A stretch of DNA of 64,000 bases, from NCBI GenBank assembly GCA_937929945.1, contig CALFUK010000026.1:1-64000 (forward strand), in the 5' to 3' direction. Within the stretch, counting starts at the first letter, position 1. Every line of letters starts with the position of its first letter. Source of the DNA: an uncultured Saprospiraceae bacterium (GTDB lineage: Bacteria; Bacteroidota; Bacteroidia; Chitinophagales; Saprospiraceae). Below, piece after piece: positions 63,401 through 64,000 of the stretch. The translations under genes were made by a program, and so were the position numbers. Below the pieces are notes generated by a model. It did no database searches. It had not been told where the DNA came from and worked only from the letters and a program-made list of their open reading frames with translations.

Positions 63401-63591
63401 TAAAGACTGCGTGTCAGACTGCATGTCCGACTGGAGCCATCACCTTTGGAGATACAAATAATAAGCGATCAGAGGTATATAAGAAGATGATCTCTCCTTT
63501 GACCTATGAAGTGTTAGAAGAAGTGAATGTGCGACCATCGGTCCAGTATTCAATGAAAGTGATTAATAAAGACGAGAATTTCGAAGCGTAG
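60409..63591 (+). CDS. actB: Alternative complex III iron-sulfur protein (ActB)
   Basis: 1060 residues. A twin-arginine motif (SRRDFLKYLGFGLGAA) at about residue 49, a molybdopterin-oxidoreductase-like domain without evident cofactor cysteines up to about residue 780, then a ferredoxin-like domain with CIGCSACTIAC, CQHCDNAPCENVCP, CIGTRYCANNCPYK and CSFCVQRIQ...CQTACPTGA (one 3Fe-4S and three 4Fe-4S type sites expected). This matches the fused B1/B2 form known from Flavobacterium-type complex III. It follows actA by 44 nt. Confidence 0.95.
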   Translation: MENNQNGIWIGQKDLNHDPEFIKAAQQEDQTSLLTTMGDEQLATEADGSRRDFLKYLGFGLGAATVAASCEIPVKRAIPYVVKPEEIVPGVATYYASSYVKGGEFSSILVKTREGRPIKIEGNSLCQVSKGGTTARVQASVLDLYDVNRLKGPQVAEGEGFTNSNWADVDKAMGTALRSNATIRIVSNTILSPSFKKLISEFTAKYPNAKLVQYDPVSASALLDANQESFGKRVVPNYQFDKADYVVSFNADFLGTWISPQEYAAGYVSKRKINSAKGATMSRHVQVESHMSMTGSNADHRILVKPSEQSSAVAFLYNEVTGGKVGVSGLTEKAKKALRKTARQLSSNRGHSIVISGNNNIGEQLLVNAINHHLGNYGATISFDHASMQRQGSDSDMATLVQEMSAGRVDVLIVNDANPVYDYHDGAAFAAGMAKVGTKIGLSYRHNETSSLCSILAPIHHGLESWGDAEPKKGHFSLVQPTIHPLFDTRQAEENFMMWSGADMTKSDQPYYDYLKANWTTNVASGAGFASADSFWDGILHDGVYASGGTGEGAGSFNMNLSAATKALIKPSSSDLEISFYEPLSIGNGVHANNPWLQEMSDPVNRTTWGNYLAVPVSFNGVNQFIGFEGLEDGSLVKLTLGDKTIQVPVIQQFGQMPGTVALALGYGRSVGGFATKGIGANVNDCLTKSGGSPQYFSSNVSLGKTGRKEDSFSCVQYHHTMGVTDQNKAGETINADEATLAPGYGNIFSGFQGALVERSIIRKSNLNHLTESVDDLVHEREHHDGLNQQTLYPYDKYVEEKYAEGHHWGLHVDLSSCIGCSACTIACMAENNVPVVGKDKVSRHQEMAWLRIDRYYYGDVENPNTVYQPMMCQHCDNAPCENVCPVNATNHSSEGLNQMIYNRCIGTRYCANNCPYKVRRFNWNDYTTADIFPANQVKVNGEDVPYGADNLTRMVLNPDVTVRTRGVMEKCSFCVQRIQEGKLTAKVEGRRLTDSDVKTACQTACPTGAITFGDTNNKRSEVYKKMISPLTYEVLEEVNVRPSVQYSMKVINKDENFEA

Positions 63592-63616
63592 TTTCGCTAA
63601 TCATAAATTATAATAA

Positions 63617-64000
63617 ATGAGTGCACCTGTTAGTCCCATTAGGCCACCTCTTATTGAAGGGCATAAAAGCTATCATGATATCACGAATGATCTAGTCAGT
63701 CCGACGGAGAGAGCCCCAGATAAGTCTTGGTTCATTGCCTTCTTGCTTTCGGTGACTGTACTTGGTTTTGGTATATTCTGTATTCTATGGACGATCTGGC
63801 ATGGTATCGGTACCTGGAACCTGAATCGAACCATTGGATGGGGTTGGGATATCACCAATTTTGTTTGGTGGATTGGTATCGGACACGCGGGTACCTTGAT
63901 CTCAGCGATCCTTTTACTCTTTAGACAAAAATGGAGAACAGGGGTAAACCGTGCCGCCGAAGCGATGACCATTTTTGCAGTGATGTGTGCTGGATTATTT
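63617..64000 (+). CDS. actC: Alternative complex III membrane subunit ActC, NrfD-like (partial)
   Basis: The window ends inside this gene after 128 codons. The visible part starts MSAPVSPIRPPLIEGHKSYHDITND, in pieces, and then shows membrane helices (FIAFLLSVTVLGFGIFCIL and WWIGIGHAGTLISAILLL) with the NrfD/PsrC-type GHAGTLISAI segment. ActC binds the quinol in complex III. It lies 25 nt after actB, so in the same operon; actD to actF are presumably beyond the window. Confidence 0.93.
   Translation, partial: MSAPVSPIRPPLIEGHKSYHDITNDLVSPTERAPDKSWFIAFLLSVTVLGFGIFCILWTIWHGIGTWNLNRTIGWGWDITNFVWWIGIGHAGTLISAILLLFRQKWRTGVNRAAEAMTIFAVMCAGLF

Overview
The window comes from a Bacteroidota chromosome, most likely the Saprospiraceae/Lewinella branch. 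The supporting signs are type IX secretion (T9SS) C-terminal sorting domains (positions 1-249 and the end of the protein at 44333-49306), a giant secreted protein whose dockerin-like/PWP segment is typical of Lewinella relatives, an alternative complex III operon at the right end, almost no Shine-Dalgarno sequences, and repeated -7 boxes of the form TAnnTTTG (some with an upstream TTG), which is the Bacteroidota housekeeping promoter. Gene density is high, with many 1-nt and 4-nt overlaps. I see no insertion sequence, phage, CRISPR array or rRNA. The placement is an inference, since no marker comparison could be run.

Layout. 1-600: tail of a T9SS cargo gene, a terminator and tRNA-Ala(GGC). 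0.6-3.5 kb: a secreted esterase and a DUF885-like protein. 3.6-13.7 kb: a WYL regulator, a Gfo/Idh/MocA - TIM-barrel - Gfo/Idh/MocA cluster and a GMC oxidoreductase with its small Tat-type subunit, together resembling a periplasmic sugar-oxidation pathway. These enclose a YceI - SUMF1-like - ApbE operon on the other strand. 14-32.5 kb is mostly housekeeping: Tag, RibA, FolC, RibD, a cysteine desulfurase, GlmM, PAP2, FolD, PrmA, Maf, UbiA, IscX, ferredoxin, three DinB-like proteins and two secreted CGWC thioredoxins. At 29.9-32.5 kb lies an AAA+ protein with two CbbX/SpoVK-type ATPase modules behind a duplicated beta-rich N-terminal domain. 32.5-37.4 kb: an outer-membrane barrel and a 1040-residue TPR protein. 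38.3-40.9 kb: an unknown gene, a one-domain asparaginase, a threonine-dehydratase-type enzyme and RidA in one operon.

41.1-49.3 kb is the most distinctive block: a DUF4956 membrane protein, a HlyD-like membrane fusion protein, a TolC-like outer membrane factor and a 1657-residue T9SS protein, all on the plus strand. The first three have the shape of a tripartite envelope-spanning exporter in which DUF4956 replaces the usual ABC or RND pump. 49.4-58.8 kb: a PLC-like lipoprotein, a GIY-YIG-like protein, a nitrilase, a DUF3604 protein, a peroxiredoxin-like protein, a DUF983 protein, a Xre/RES toxin-antitoxin pair, a SorAB-like sulfite dehydrogenase and ThyA. The DUF3604 and sorA genes share a gap-free upstream element (47 of 68 bases identical). 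58.9 kb to the end: ActA, ActB and the start of ActC of alternative complex III.

Gene starts were moved where a promoter box, signal peptide or overlap decided the matter (3649-4662, 11429-13150, 19025, 20932, 39071, 39567, 40528, 42847, 44333, 50340, 54968, 57435, 58949). All functions are read from motifs by eye; no database search was possible.
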